A stretch of 7,891 nt of DNA from Muribaculaceae bacterium (lineage in GTDB: Bacteria > Bacteroidota > Bacteroidia > Bacteroidales > Muribaculaceae), in assembly GCA_009775535.1 (NCBI GenBank), contig VSPW01000091.1:1-7891 (forward strand). Reading direction: 5' to 3'. The translations under genes were made by a program, and so were the position numbers. Each line of letters starts with the position of its first letter. The stretch's first letter is position 1. Below, piece after piece: positions 6,600 to 7,891 of the stretch. The notes below the pieces were generated by a model. That model worked only from the letters and a program-made list of their open reading frames with translations, was not told the DNA's origin and ran no database searches.

Positions 6600-7334
6600 T
6601 TATTCAAAATAGAATGTCAGCACCACCATCTGTGATGTGGCTTTTTTCAGTGAGTTTGTGTATTTCATCATACCCGGGTCGTCGGCAAGGTCGGGGCGGT
6701 CATGGTTGATTATGTCGGTCAGGCCGAAGCAGAATTTAAGTTCAGGAATGAGCTTGAAGAAAGGCAGGTATATGTCAAGCCCCAGGCCTATGGTCAGATA
6801 GAAATCGGTGGTGTTGAGCTTAAGGAAATCGCGTGAATGCTTGGAGACATCGAATGTGGGCATAATGCCACCGACAAGGTATGGCCTTACGTTACGGTAG
6901 CGCTGGGCCGAGAATTTAATGTCGAAAGGCAGTACGATAAGTGTCGATTTTATGTTCTGGCGCTCTTCATTGCCGGTATGTGATTCGCGGAAACGGATGT
7001 TGCGGTTGCCGAAGTACAGTCCGGGGGAGAAACGTAGGTTGAAATGGCTGTTCAGCCTAAGGTCGGCCAGGCCGTTCACGCAGAATCCTGGAGAGAAGTC
7101 GGGCTGTTCCATGAACCATGATTCGCCGTCTTCAGTAACATATCCGTTGTGTGTGAACTGAAGGTCCTGGGTGTGTATCCCGACTGAGAATCCCAGATGC
7201 CACCGGCGCATGTCGGCATACGGCCTGTTCAGCACATGGTCGTTGCGGTACTTTTGGGCAGATATGGCTGTTGTCGCCGAAACGATTAAGGCCAATATCA
7301 GGGATATTATGCGTAAATGACGGTTCATCAACAT
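6600..7334 (-). CDS. porT: T9SS outer-membrane protein PorT/SprT
   Basis: PorT/SprT is a small outer-membrane beta-barrel needed for T9SS secretion; in the family it associates with the Sov/SprA translocon. The signal peptide spans residues 1-26 (His/Arg-containing start, hydrophobic 9-20, cleavage after ISA|Q). The mature part follows the PorT pattern from the N-terminal NRPYADMRRWHLGFSVG (36-52) through FNLRFSPGLYFGNRNIRF (98-115), LIVLPFDIKFSAQR (132-145), VRPYLVGG (149-156), DFYLTIGLGLDIYLPFFKLI (177-196) and PELKFCFGL (197-205) to a terminal aromatic strand ending in FYFE (241-244), typical of barrels recognised by the BAM complex. Length 244 is as expected. The ATG at 7334 is used; a second Met two codons later (7328) would serve equally well. 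It is first in the T9SS run and diverges from the gene at 7512. I found no consensus TTTG/TAnnTTTG promoter on the minus strand in 7335-7510. Confidence 0.9.
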   Translation of the reverse strand: MLMNRHLRIISLILALIVSATTAISAQKYRNDHVLNRPYADMRRWHLGFSVGIHTQDLQFTHNGYVTEDGESWFMEQPDFSPGFCVNGLADLRLNSHFNLRFSPGLYFGNRNIRFRESHTGNEERQNIKSTLIVLPFDIKFSAQRYRNVRPYLVGGIMPTFDVSKHSRDFLKLNTTDFYLTIGLGLDIYLPFFKLIPELKFCFGLTDIINHDRPDLADDPGMMKYTNSLKKATSQMVVLTFYFE

Positions 7335-7491
7335 AGTTAACGCCTAAATGATGATTTTATTGCATAGGGGTGTTGCCGATGTGTTTGTCCGGGGTGTATG
7401 TTTCGGTTGTAATGATTGAGTCATGGCTGTTCCATTGGGTAAAATGAAATAAACATTATGTGAAAATGGTGTGTATGCGAAATGTTTGCCG

Positions 7492-7499
7492 TAACTTTG
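7492..7499 (+). promoter_or_regulatory. Promoter -7 element (TAACTTTG) for the plus-strand gene
   Basis: TAACTTTG is an exact match to the Bacteroidota -7 consensus TAnnTTTG. At the usual 19-21 nt upstream (about 7467-7472) there is no good TTTG, so the -33 element is weak or missing; the TTTG at 7485-7488 is too close to serve. Transcription would start near 7503-7506. The divergent gap to porT (7335-7511, 177 bp) holds no other signal I could recognise. Confidence 0.5.
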
Positions 7500-7511
7500 T
7501 AATTGCGTGAT

Positions 7512-7891
7512 ATGCATACTAACTTAAAGCATAAAATGGGACGAGCCATTATATTCATATTTATACTTATGTCCTTGCCGGCTTTCGGGGATTCTGGACA
7601 TGGGGCGCTTAGGGATGGTATCTTGGATGCCGTTTCGGGCTATATGCCTGGTGTTACAAGGTTTGGACGGGTGGAGGTCGGGCCGGTCGCTATAGATGAT
7701 TCCGCGCGTAGGGTGGATGTGGCGCTGAGTGAGGCTGCCACATATATCCCGTTCACCGCCAAATCTCTGTCCATGTTCAAATCCGATATCGCAAGCCTAT
7801 TGCCGGGAAGCAAGCGGGGATATGTGATAAATGTCACAGGCGGTGGTAAGAGCCTTGATAGCCTGGCTCTTTTTGCCCCTAAGGATTTTAG
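7512..7891 (+). CDS. Secreted protein, N-terminal part; resembles Bacteroidales xanthan lyase/golvesin-domain family (cut by window edge)
   Basis: An open frame of 126 full codons runs off the right edge, headed by a signal peptide (hydrophobic IIFIFILMSLPAFG, residues 13-26, cleavage likely after Gly26). The mature start has the pattern 'helix, GYMPG, RFGRVEVGPVAID, ARRVDVALSE, YIPF, then helix SMFKSDIASLLPGS, then strand GYVINVTGGGKSL'. This resembles the N-terminal region of large Bacteroidales exported proteins annotated as xanthan lyase or golvesin C-terminal-like domain proteins. The match is from memory of the family pattern and no catalytic part is visible. Two starts are possible: ATG 7512, giving an n-region with three basic residues but only about 6-9 nt of leader after the TAACTTTG element, and ATG 7536, giving about 30 nt of leader and a short signal peptide. 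The longer form is listed; the shorter is about as likely. It diverges from porT, and whether its product uses T9SS would depend on a C-terminal domain outside the window. Confidence 0.6.
   Translation, partial: MHTNLKHKMGRAIIFIFILMSLPAFGDSGHGALRDGILDAVSGYMPGVTRFGRVEVGPVAIDDSARRVDVALSEAATYIPFTAKSLSMFKSDIASLLPGSKRGYVINVTGGGKSLDSLALFAPKDF

Noticed and set aside
7335..7510. A consensus promoter for porT
   Set aside because: I searched the minus strand for TTTG/TAnnTTTG and found no acceptable pair; the operon promoter may be degenerate or use another sigma factor.
7640..7837. Minus-strand open frame of 65 codons
   Set aside because: It is antisense to the plus-strand secreted protein, which has a signal peptide and a promoter element.
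1..7891. CRISPR array, insertion sequence, tRNA/rRNA or phage genes
   Set aside because: Coding density is high with short gaps; no direct repeat series, transposase motifs or RNA gene sequences were seen.

Overview
The window comes from a member of the Bacteroidota, most likely a Bacteroidales bacterium of the gut or oral type (Muribaculaceae, Porphyromonadaceae or a similar family; the family is a guess). The main evidence is six consecutive minus-strand genes (about 7334 down to 280, or 377 if the gldN frame is corrected) encoding core parts of the type IX secretion system (T9SS), which is confined to this phylum. Two sites also match the Bacteroidota sigma consensus (TTTG / TAnnTTTG).

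Layout in transcription order on the minus strand: porT (7334-6600), porP/sprF family (6591-5581), gldK/porK (5526-4063), gldL/porL (4008-3145), gldM/porM (3129-1570), gldN/porN (1524 to 280 or 377), then the first 86 codons of ilvD (257-1, cut by the window edge). Gaps between the T9SS genes are 8, 54, 54, 15 and 45 bp. No internal promoter or terminator was recognised, so they look like one operon. ilvD has its own near-perfect promoter (346-349 and 318-325) and belongs to branched-chain amino acid synthesis rather than secretion. On the plus strand, diverging from porT, the window ends inside a secreted protein (7512 onward) whose N-terminus resembles the Bacteroidales 'xanthan lyase'/golvesin-domain proteins.

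How the genes work together (known for the family): GldL and GldM form the inner-membrane motor driven by proton flow. GldM spans the periplasm to the ring made of the lipoprotein GldK and its partner GldN under the outer membrane. PorP-type barrels and PorT act at the outer membrane, PorT with the translocon. The translocon itself, the sortase PorU and the PorX/PorY regulators are not in the window.

No new system was found; the core is a well-known machine. The best point for a second look is the 3' end of gldN. The uninterrupted frame runs through the ilvD promoter and ends in an implausible tail, whereas the -1 frame, entered at an A AAA AAC heptamer in the correct phase (526-520), gives a Lys/Ser/Arg-rich end stopping at 377, before the promoter. 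This is either a one-base error or mutation in a homopolymer, or a programmed frameshift.
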